Shown here in pieces: positions 1-5,339 of a stretch of 5,965 nucleotides of DNA (position 1 is its first letter; every line of letters begins with the position of its first letter). The notes beneath the pieces are model-generated. The model saw only the letters and a program-made list of their open reading frames with translations. It had not been told where the DNA came from and did no database searches. This DNA is from Anaerolineales bacterium (GTDB lineage Bacteria > Chloroflexota > Anaerolineae > Anaerolineales > Villigracilaceae), in the NCBI GenBank assembly GCA_015489255.1, contig WGAD01000332.1:1-5965 (forward strand). The letters run 5' to 3'. A program made the translations under genes and the position numbers.

Positions 1-1
1 C

Positions 2-130
2 ACCCGCTGGCCGGAAGAAGGCGAACAACACCCCTTGTTGATCAACGGACACAGCGGGCAGGTGTTCTGTCGCCCGCCTCGGAAGCTCCCCTCATGGTTG
101 GATTGGCTGGATGACCTCCTCCCCGATTGA
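2..130 (+). CDS. C-terminal end of an unidentified protein (partial, 5' end outside window)
   Basis: An open frame enters from the left edge and runs 42 codons to a TGA at 128-130. The visible tail is polar and tryptophan-rich, with a stretch reading LLINGHSGQVF and an end reading SWLDWLDDLLPD. It contains no motif I can assign to a family. Reading frame 2 is preferred because frame 3 stops early (at 39-41) and the next gene begins exactly on this frame's stop: the TTG start at 127 overlaps the TGA at 128. That overlap implies the two genes are co-transcribed and possibly translationally coupled. No function is proposed. The frame choice is fairly secure, the identity unknown. Confidence 0.6.
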   Translation, partial: TRWPEEGEQHPLLINGHSGQVFCRPPRKLPSWLDWLDDLLPD

Positions 131-2844
131 CCCCCTCCACGGCATCTTGCGGCGGCGCCGCAGCGCAGCGGCAGGCCCTCAGCGGCCTGGGGCTGGGCCT
201 CTTCAGCCTGGTTCTTGGCCTCTTGCTGCTCGCCGCCGGCCTGTTGTGGCGCGATCTCACCCGCGACTTGCCCGCCCCGGAAGACCTGGCCGCCCTGCTG
301 GAACCGCCCAACAGCCTCTTGTTGCAACCCACCCGGCTGACCGATCGCAGCGGCGAGACGGTACTCGCCGTGCTCGCCCCGCCCGGGCAGCCGCGTCAAT
401 ACCTGCCACTCTACAACCCCTCTGGCCCCCGCCTGCCAGAAAGCCTGGTGGAGGCTACCCTGGCTGTCAGCGACCCGGGCTTCTGGCAGCACAACGGCGC
501 CGTCTGGGAGGGGCTGTCTAATCCGCAGGCGCACCCCACGCTGGCCCAACAGCTGGTGGCTGATTTTCTGCTCTGGGATGAACCGCCCGGCTGGCGGCGC
601 GCCGTCCGTGAACGCCTGCTGGCGCAGGAGATTACCGCTCGCTACGGGCGCGAGCAAGTGCTGGAATGGTACCTCAACCATGCCTACTACGGCCGCCTGG
701 CCGTCGGCGCCGAAAGCGCCGCCCGGCTCTACCTGGGCAAATCTGCCGCCAGCCTGACTCCGGCAGAGGCCGCCCTCCTGGCCCCGCTGACCGAAACGCC
801 CTCGCTGACCCCGTACGATGCGCCCCAGGCGGCCTATCAGCGCCAGCAGGAAACCCTGGCTCTGATGCGCGCCCTCGGCTGGCTGGACGAGGCCGCCTGG
901 CAACAGGCGCGCAACCGCCCCCTTACCCTGGCGACAGCGCCGCCACCGCCGGAAAACAGCCTGCTAACCGCCGCCGTCCTGGCCCAGGCCGAGGCTTTCA
1001 TCCCGCGCACGCGCCTCCTGCGCGGGGGGGTGGTCATCCGCACCACCATCGACGCGGAGCTGCAAGCCCAAACGGCCTGCCTTTTGCAGGCTATTCGCAC
1101 CCCGCAGCCCTGTCCCGGAGCGCCCTCTCTCCCCTTCCAGCAGGGCTATCCTCTCCAAACCCAGGCCCTGATCCTCGATGTCCCCAGCGGGGAGGTGCTG
1201 GCCCTGGCTTCTTCCTCTCCTAACCTGCCCGCCCTGCATCCGGCAGGCAGCAGCCTGTGGCCGCTGGTGTATCTCTCCGGGCTTACTCGTGGCCTCAACC
1301 CGAGTTCCCTGGTGTGGGATGTGCCCGCCGAGCAAACGCTGGATTGGGACAATCGTTTCCACGGCCCGGAGCGGCTGCGCGTCGCTCTGGTCAACGACGA
1401 TCAGGCCCCACTGCAACAAGTCCTGGCACAAAGCGGCGCCTACAGCCTCAACCAGGCCCTGGCCGCGCACGGCCTGGAGCAAATATCGCCCCAGGAGCTG
1501 CTTTCCGGCGAACAGCCCGTACATCTGCTGACTCTGGCCCAGGTGTACGGCATCTGGGCGGGCGGCGGCTTGCGCATTGGCCAGCCGCTGCCCGCTGAGG
1601 GCATTCAGCCCGCCCTGGTAGCAGAGATCCAGGAGGCCAGCAATGGCCGACTTCTGCTCCACCGTGAAAGCCCGCAACGCACGCCGGCCCTTTCGCCCCA
1701 GCTGGCCTACCTGATGACCGACATGTTGGCCGATCCCACCGTCCGCCGCACAGACAGCCGCCACCTGCTCGACCTGGGCGCCCCGATCGCCGTCAAACTG
1801 GCCTCCGTGTCGGGGCGAGAATCCGCCTGGGCGATCGGCTACACCCCCGATCGCCTGGCCGCGCTCTGGCTGGGCGCCGAAGAGCCGCTGGACGACGCCC
1901 TGCCCGCAGGCATTTGGCAAACGCTCATGCGCACCGCGCAAAGTGGACAGCCGATCACCCCCTGGGCGGAACCGCCCGGCCTGAGCCGCCTCACAGTCTG
2001 CGACCCCTCGGGACAACTGCCCACCGAATACTGTCCGCAAACCGTCCGCGAGGTCTTTCTTTCCGGAAATGAACCCATCCAGGCCGACAATTTGTACCAG
2101 CCTTATGTCATCAACCGGGAAACAGGGCTGCTGGCGACCGTCTTCACCCCTCCCGACCTGGTGGAAACCCGCGTGTACCTGAACGTCCCCGCCGAGGCCC
2201 GCGCCTGGGCGGAAGCCAACGGTTGGGAGATGCCGCCCCAAACCTACGATGCCCTCGAGCCGCCGCCGCGCGATCCGCATGCGGCGATCGCCGCCCCGGA
2301 TCTCTTTGCCTATGTCCGCGGCCAGGTCGCCATTCAGGGCACAGCCGCCGGCCCGGATTTCGCCTGGTATGCGCTGCACACCGGCCAGGGGTTGAACCCC
2401 AGCCGATGGGAGGCCATCGGCGCCCGCGGCCTGCAAGCCGTGGAAAACGGCCGTCTGGGCCTGTGGGATACCCGCAACCTGGAAGATGGCCTCTACGCCC
2501 TGCGCCTGCAAGTTGTCCGCCAGGACGACAGCCTCTCCACCGCGCTGACCCTGGTGACCGTAGATAACACCCCGCCGCAGCTGCGGCTGCGCGCCCCACA
2601 AGATGGAGCGCGCCTCTCCGCCGATGAAGGGCAAGCCCTTTTGATCCGCACCGAGGTGACCGATAACCTGCGCCTCGACAGCCTGGTGTTTTACCTGGAT
2701 GGGAAACGCATCGCCCAACGCAGCGAACCACCCTGGGCGGCGCTGACCCGGGTCTCTCCGGGCAGCCACACCTTGCGCCTGCAAGCGCGCGACGCCGCAG
2801 GCAACACCACCACCGTAGAAAGCCAGTTCGAAGTGCAGCCCTGA
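127..2844 (+). CDS. Class A penicillin-binding-protein-like protein, apparently catalytically degenerate in both domains
   Basis: 905 residues with the layout of a bifunctional peptidoglycan synthase (PBP1A/1C type). A short N-terminus leads to one membrane segment (about residues 18-41). A GT51 domain follows (about 95-265), with recognisable FWQHNG (119-124), QQL (141-143), ARYG...VLEWYLN (171-184) and YLGKSAASLTPAEAALLAP (202-220). A linker (VVIRTTIDAELQ, 302-313) leads to a transpeptidase domain (about 340-615), then a CDPSG...EYCP segment (625-636). Two beta-rich modules close the protein: about 728-812, and an Ig-like domain at about 815-903. Intact relatives polymerise lipid II and cross-link stem peptides outside the membrane. 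Here the first catalytic Glu of GT51 (the E of the ED-F-H-G motif) aligns with Ser115, and the GGST part of motif 2 is lost, although Glu162 of motif 3 remains. In the transpeptidase, SxxK reads S375-S-L-W378, SxN reads D424-D-Q426 and KTG reads K557-L-A559. The frame is uninterrupted, so this is not simple decay; a non-enzymatic scaffold or regulatory role is inferred. The TTG start overlaps the upstream stop and has no clear Shine-Dalgarno. A stop at 112-114 in this frame leaves TTG 127 as the best start that keeps the membrane anchor. Confidence 0.85.
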   Translation: MTPSTASCGGAAAQRQALSGLGLGLFSLVLGLLLLAAGLLWRDLTRDLPAPEDLAALLEPPNSLLLQPTRLTDRSGETVLAVLAPPGQPRQYLPLYNPSGPRLPESLVEATLAVSDPGFWQHNGAVWEGLSNPQAHPTLAQQLVADFLLWDEPPGWRRAVRERLLAQEITARYGREQVLEWYLNHAYYGRLAVGAESAARLYLGKSAASLTPAEAALLAPLTETPSLTPYDAPQAAYQRQQETLALMRALGWLDEAAWQQARNRPLTLATAPPPPENSLLTAAVLAQAEAFIPRTRLLRGGVVIRTTIDAELQAQTACLLQAIRTPQPCPGAPSLPFQQGYPLQTQALILDVPSGEVLALASSSPNLPALHPAGSSLWPLVYLSGLTRGLNPSSLVWDVPAEQTLDWDNRFHGPERLRVALVNDDQAPLQQVLAQSGAYSLNQALAAHGLEQISPQELLSGEQPVHLLTLAQVYGIWAGGGLRIGQPLPAEGIQPALVAEIQEASNGRLLLHRESPQRTPALSPQLAYLMTDMLADPTVRRTDSRHLLDLGAPIAVKLASVSGRESAWAIGYTPDRLAALWLGAEEPLDDALPAGIWQTLMRTAQSGQPITPWAEPPGLSRLTVCDPSGQLPTEYCPQTVREVFLSGNEPIQADNLYQPYVINRETGLLATVFTPPDLVETRVYLNVPAEARAWAEANGWEMPPQTYDALEPPPRDPHAAIAAPDLFAYVRGQVAIQGTAAGPDFAWYALHTGQGLNPSRWEAIGARGLQAVENGRLGLWDTRNLEDGLYALRLQVVRQDDSLSTALTLVTVDNTPPQLRLRAPQDGARLSADEGQALLIRTEVTDNLRLDSLVFYLDGKRIAQRSEPPWAALTRVSPGSHTLRLQARDAAGNTTTVESQFEVQP

Positions 2845-2888
2845 AGACTGGCGCCCAGAGAAGGGGGACAAATACCCGCGCACCGCAT

Positions 2889-2905
2889 GACAATTGTCCC
2901 TTGTC
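2889..2905. promoter_or_regulatory. Palindrome GACAATTGTC with flanking TTGTC repeat, possible operator
   Basis: A perfect 10-bp palindrome GACAATTGTC lies at 2889-2898. It is followed by another TTGTC at 2901-2905 and preceded by GGGACAA at 2865-2871, which is an inverted copy of TTGTCCC at 2894-2900. The cluster sits at the upstream edge of the candidate ferredoxin promoter, where an operator could act. No regulator is identified, and short palindromes of this size occur by chance. Confidence 0.25.
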
Positions 2906-2929
2906 TGCCCAGATTAAACTGATTAATCT
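2901..2929 (+). promoter_or_regulatory. Weak candidate sigma-70-type promoter for the ferredoxin gene
   Basis: TTGTCT (2901-2906) and TAATCT (2924-2929) are separated by 17 nt in the AT-richer gap after the PBP-like gene. They match the -35 and -10 consensus at 4/6 and 3/6 positions. A competing pair, TTGTCC (2894-2899) and TAAACT (2915-2920), has a poor 15-nt spacer. No convincing terminator follows the PBP-like gene, so read-through from upstream is equally possible. Confidence 0.3.
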
Positions 2930-2965
2930 TGCCCCGCAACGCAAATTTTTTTGGGAGAGTGTCCT

Positions 2966-3160
2966 ATGGCTATGAAAATCCTGGATGACTGCATCTCATG
3001 TGGCGCCTGCCTGCCAGAATGCCCCACCGAATCCATCACCGAAGGCGACCTGATTTACGAGATCAACCCGGATACCTGCGTGGAATGCGAAGGCTACCAC
3101 GATGAACCCGCCTGCACCGCAGTATGCCCGGTGGATTGCATCGTCCAGGCCGACGAATAA
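2966..3160 (+). CDS. Small 2[4Fe-4S] ferredoxin (YfhL/Alvin-type spacing)
   Basis: A 64-residue acidic protein, predicted to be a soluble cytoplasmic electron carrier. Cluster-binding motifs are C9-x2-C12-x2-C15-x3-C19-P and C38-x2-C41-x8-C50-x3-C54-P. The eight-residue insert between the second and third cysteines of the second motif (EGYHDEPA) is typical of the Alvin/YfhL group of bacterial ferredoxins, which bind two low-potential [4Fe-4S] clusters. A ninth cysteine, C58, lies in CPVDCI. The ATG at 2966 is chosen because GGGAG at 2953-2957 is 8 nt upstream; an in-frame TTG at 2951 would sit ahead of this ribosome site and add non-homologous residues. The gene stands alone, 121 nt after the PBP-like gene and followed by a strong terminator, so its redox partner cannot be inferred from its neighbours. 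Confidence 0.93.
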   Translation: MAMKILDDCISCGACLPECPTESITEGDLIYEINPDTCVECEGYHDEPACTAVCPVDCIVQADE

Positions 3161-3180
3161 ACCACAGGTGACATTTGTCC

Positions 3181-3216
3181 ACGAAAAACAGATGGGTTTC
3201 CATCTGTTTTTCGTTT
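3181..3216. terminator. Strong rho-independent terminator, probably bidirectional
   Basis: ACGAAAAACAGATGG (3181-3195) pairs perfectly with CCATCTGTTTTTCGT (3200-3214) around a GTTT loop, a 15-bp stem. The core CAGATGG/CCATCTG is flanked by A5 on the left and T5 on the right, so each strand ends in a U-run after the core hairpin. It starts 20 nt after the ferredoxin stop and 22 nt before the -35 box of the next promoter, so it separates the two units. Confidence 0.9.
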
Positions 3217-3235
3217 GAATTTACGCAAACCTCCA

Positions 3236-3263
3236 TTGACCGCGCTCTATTTGCTGCTATAAT
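3236..3263 (+). promoter_or_regulatory. Sigma-70-type promoter of the riboswitch-controlled transporter operon
   Basis: TTGACC (3236-3241, 5/6 match to -35) and TATAAT (3258-3263, perfect -10) are spaced by 16 nt. The expected start, about 7 nt after the -10 box, falls near 3270, directly at the base of the riboswitch P1 stem. The next gene begins some 250 nt downstream, leaving a long regulatory leader. Confidence 0.88.
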
Positions 3264-3269
3264 CAACGC

Positions 3270-3390
3270 GAACCTTCGGGGCAGGGTGAAATTCCCGACC
3301 GGTGGTATAGCCCACGAGCGCTTGATCAGAGAGCGCATGAGCCGGTGAAACTCCGGCGCCGACGGTGACAGTCCGGATGCAAGAAGGTTT
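3270..3390 (+). promoter_or_regulatory. FMN riboswitch aptamer (RFN element)
   Basis: The conserved RFN segments occur in order: CTTCGGGGCAGGGTGAAATT (3274-3293), CCCGACCGGTGGTATAGCCC (3294-3313), ACGAGC, then GCCGGTGAAACTCCGGC (3341-3357), GCCGACGGTGACAGTCCGGA (3358-3377) and a closing GAAGGTT. P1 pairs AACCTTC (3271-3277) with GAAGGTT (3383-3389). A variable stem GCGCT/AGCGC lies at 3318-3322/3332-3336, and GCCGG/CCGGC pairs at 3341-3345/3353-3357. RFN elements bind flavin mononucleotide and control riboflavin synthesis or uptake genes. The one downstream is an ABC importer, so it is expected to shut off uptake when FMN is plentiful. Confidence 0.97.
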
Positions 3391-3444
3391 GTTCCGCATG
3401 TTTTGCCATCCATGCGGCCTGTGTTCATTGCCCCGAAAACCTTC
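3383..3444 (+). promoter_or_regulatory. Antiterminator fold of the FMN riboswitch leader
   Basis: GAAGGTTT (3383-3390), which includes the 3' strand of aptamer stem P1, can pair over 8 bp with AAACCTTC (3437-3444) in the 5' arm and loop of the first terminator. The segment AACCTTC at 3438-3444 is an exact copy of the P1 5' strand at 3271-3277, so P1 and the antiterminator exclude each other. An intervening hairpin, CCGCATG (3394-3400) with CATGCGG (3411-3417), brings the two partners together. The pairing is read from the sequence; its use as a switch is inferred from how RFN leaders work. Confidence 0.8.
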
Positions 3445-3466
3445 GTTTTCGGGGTTCATTTCTTTT
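3431..3466 (+). terminator. Riboswitch terminator 1
   Basis: CCCCGAAAAC (3431-3440) pairs perfectly with GTTTTCGGGG (3445-3454) around a CTTC loop, a 10-bp stem followed by the broken U-rich tract TTCATTTCTTTT (3455-3466). It overlaps the antiterminator pairing, so it should form only when P1 is locked by FMN. Confidence 0.88.
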
Positions 3467-3472
3467 GGCGCG

Positions 3473-3503
3473 CCCCGAAGCCTGGCTTCGGGGTTTGTTT
3501 TTT
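3473..3503 (+). terminator. Riboswitch terminator 2, tandem to the first
   Basis: CCCCGAAG (3473-3480) pairs with CTTCGGGG (3486-3493) around CCTGG, followed by the better U-tract TTTGTTTTTT (3494-3503). Its arms resemble those of terminator 1 (both CCCCGAA/TTCGGGG), so they can also pair across the two hairpins. It ends just upstream of the Shine-Dalgarno AGGAGGT (3508-3514), which stays outside the stem, so control looks transcriptional rather than translational. Confidence 0.85.
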
Positions 3504-3520
3504 CACCAGGAGGTGCCGCC

Positions 3521-4318
3521 ATGCAAGCCAGCCTGCATATCCCCAGACGCTTCTTCTCCCGCCGTCCCAGCTGGGGCCCGGCGATCCTGTCGCTGGCTGC
3601 TGCGCTGGCAGGCTGGGAAGTCTTCACCGCCCACGCACACCTGCCAGCCTTCATTCTCCCCTCGCCTTCTCAGGTGCTGCAAAGCTTTTGGCAGGCGCTG
3701 CGGTACGGCAACCTGCTCTATCACAGCGCCTACACCCTGCTCGAGGTGCTGGCCGGGTTGTCGCTGGGTGTCTTTTGGGCGACCTTGCTCGGCTACCTGC
3801 TGGCCCGCTCGCCACGGCTGGAACGCCTGCTCTCTCCCTACCTGGTCGCCAGCCAGGCCATCCCCATCGTCGCCATTGCGCCCCTGTTGGTCATCTGGTT
3901 TGGGCCCGGGCTGTTTTCCAAAGCGCTGACCAGCGCCCTGATCGTCTTCTTTCCCGTTCTGGTCAACACCGTGGTCGGTTTGCGGGCGGTTCCTCAATCG
4001 CTCTACGACCTGATGCGCTCGCTGGGCGCCTCGCGCTGGCAGACGTTCCGGTATCTGGAGATCCCGGCGGCGCTGCCGGTCTTCCTCGGCGGCCTGCGCA
4101 TTGGCGCCACGCTTTCGGTCATCGGCGCCGTGGTGGGAGAATTCGTCGGCGCCGACCGCGGCCTGGGGTTCATGATCAACGTCAGCCGCGGCCAATACAA
4201 CACCGCTCTGGTTTTCGTCGCCGTTTTCACCCTCATCCTGATGGCCTTGCTGCTTTACGGCAGCGTGCTCTGGTTGGAACGCCGCCTGCTCTACTGGCGG
4301 CAGCGCCCCGAAGGCTGA
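3521..4318 (+). CDS. ribX: ABC importer permease, RibX-like (predicted riboflavin/flavin-precursor uptake)
   Basis: A 265-residue inner-membrane protein of the NitT/TauT/ThiX permease family (BPD_transp_1 fold). About six hydrophobic segments are visible, near residues 20-38, 68-95, 105-127, 131-154, 186-209 and 226-250. The cytoplasmic EAA-type coupling loop is QSLYDLMRSLGASRWQTF (159-176), with the characteristic LGAS and a following P-A-A-L-P (182-186); this loop docks on the ATPase. The ATG at 3521 is chosen for its strong AGGAGGT at 3508-3514, 6 nt upstream; the frame is open further upstream only because it crosses the riboswitch and terminators. Substrate choice rests on the FMN riboswitch and on known RibXY systems of Chloroflexota, whose components resemble the thiamin-precursor importer ThiXYZ. 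Sequence alone cannot exclude another substrate. It forms an operon with the next two genes, after a 31-nt gap. Confidence 0.9.
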   Translation: MQASLHIPRRFFSRRPSWGPAILSLAAALAGWEVFTAHAHLPAFILPSPSQVLQSFWQALRYGNLLYHSAYTLLEVLAGLSLGVFWATLLGYLLARSPRLERLLSPYLVASQAIPIVAIAPLLVIWFGPGLFSKALTSALIVFFPVLVNTVVGLRAVPQSLYDLMRSLGASRWQTFRYLEIPAALPVFLGGLRIGATLSVIGAVVGEFVGADRGLGFMINVSRGQYNTALVFVAVFTLILMALLLYGSVLWLERRLLYWRQRPEG

Positions 4319-4349
4319 CTCTACCCTGCTTGTTGAAGGAGAACGCTCC

Positions 4350-5339
4350 ATGCTGAAAAAACTCTTGCCCCTCATCCTCCTCGTTTCCGCAGGCCTCAGC
4401 GCCTGCGCGCCGACAACCGCTGAACCCGCAGAAACGAGGGCAGGTTCGTTGCAAGAAATCCGTCTGCCGATGGGCTACATCCCCAACGTGCAGTACGCCC
4501 CTTTTTACGTCGCCCTGGAAAAGGGGTACTACCGCGAAGCCGGCTTTGAAGTCACCTTCGATTACGCCTTCGAAACCGACGGCGTCGCCCTGGTCGGCGC
4601 CAACCAGCTGCCTTTTGCGGTCGTCTCCGGCGAGCAAGTCTTGCTGGCCCGCGCCCAGGAGGTGCCGGTGGTTTACGTCATGGCCTGGTATCAGCAATAC
4701 CCTATCTCCGTCGTCGCCAAAAGCGATCTCGGCCTTACCACCCCGGCAGACCTGCGCGGCAAACACATCGGCCTGCCCGGCCTCTTTGGGGCCAATTACA
4801 TCGGCCTCAAGGCGTTGCTCTACACAGTCGGCGTTGAGGAAACCGAAGTCACCCTGGAGAGCATCGGCTTCAACCAGGTAGAAGCCCTGTCCGCCGACCA
4901 GGTAGAGGTCGTCGTCGGCTACACGGCCAACGAACCCATCCAGCTGCGCGCCCAGGGCTATGATTTGACCGAATTCAAGGTGGCGGACTACGTTCAGCTG
5001 GCCGCCAACGGGATCATCACCAACGAGACGTTGATCCGGGAAGACCCGGACATGGTGCGCCGCTTTGTCGACGCCACCCTGCGGGGACTGGCCGACACCA
5101 TCGCCAACCCGGACGAAGCCTATGAGATCAGCAAGAACTACGTGGAAAACCTGGCCCAGGCAGATGAGGCCGTTCAGAAACAGGTTTTGCTGACTTCCAT
5201 CGCCATGTGGCAGGCCGATCGCCTCGGTTTCAGCGACCCACGCGCCTGGGAAAACATGGAGGACGTCTTGCTGCAAATGGGGCAAATCAGCACGCCGCTG
5301 GAACTGGAAGACGCTTTTACCAATGAATTCATCCCCTGA
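4350..5339 (+). CDS. ribY: ABC importer substrate-binding lipoprotein, RibY-like (NMT1/ThiY family)
   Basis: A 329-residue protein with a lipoprotein signal peptide: KK at 3-4, a hydrophobic stretch 5-16, and lipobox L-S-A-C with Cys19 as the lipidation site. A Thr/Pro/Glu/Ala linker (about 20-35) leads into a periplasmic-type binding domain. Family landmarks are LPMGYIPNVQYAPFYVALEKGYY (39-61), the typical first strand and helix of NMT1/ThiY/SsuA proteins. TPADLRGKHIGLPG (131-144) is the hinge-adjacent segment shared by the family. Several aromatics (Tyr43, Tyr49, Phe52, Trp113, Tyr114, Tyr117) sit where the pocket is usually lined and would suit a flat isoalloxazine ring; this is inference. 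AAGGAG at 4336-4341, 8 nt upstream, supports the ATG. The FMN riboswitch favours riboflavin or a related compound as ligand, although the nearest well-known relatives bind pyrimidine precursors of thiamin. Confidence 0.9.
   Translation: MLKKLLPLILLVSAGLSACAPTTAEPAETRAGSLQEIRLPMGYIPNVQYAPFYVALEKGYYREAGFEVTFDYAFETDGVALVGANQLPFAVVSGEQVLLARAQEVPVVYVMAWYQQYPISVVAKSDLGLTTPADLRGKHIGLPGLFGANYIGLKALLYTVGVEETEVTLESIGFNQVEALSADQVEVVVGYTANEPIQLRAQGYDLTEFKVADYVQLAANGIITNETLIREDPDMVRRFVDATLRGLADTIANPDEAYEISKNYVENLAQADEAVQKQVLLTSIAMWQADRLGFSDPRAWENMEDVLLQMGQISTPLELEDAFTNEFIP

Noticed and set aside
436..442. S440-L-N442 region of the PBP-like protein (numbers approximate to residues, DNA near 1432-1452) as an intact SxN motif
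   Set aside because: The start and end fields here are residue numbers. The anchored context FHGPERLRVAL (411-421) aligns the true SxN position to D424-D-Q426; the SLN triplet lies 16 residues later, in the helix that follows in homologues.
2848..2858. Small hairpin CTGG/CCAG after the PBP-like gene as a terminator
   Set aside because: Only 4 bp with a 3-nt loop and no U-tract.
964..2883. 639-codon open frame on the minus strand opposite the PBP-like gene
   Set aside because: It is the mirror of GC-rich codon usage in the + strand gene; its translation is low-complexity Gly/Gln/Arg-rich with no family motif, while the + frame shows clear PBP homology.
2951..2965. Earlier TTG start for the ferredoxin
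   Set aside because: It precedes the GGGAG ribosome site that is correctly spaced for the ATG at 2966 and adds residues not typical of the family.
3365..3520. Upstream extension of the permease frame to 3365
   Set aside because: It would translate the end of the FMN aptamer and both terminators; the ATG at 3521 has an excellent Shine-Dalgarno and gives the normal family length.
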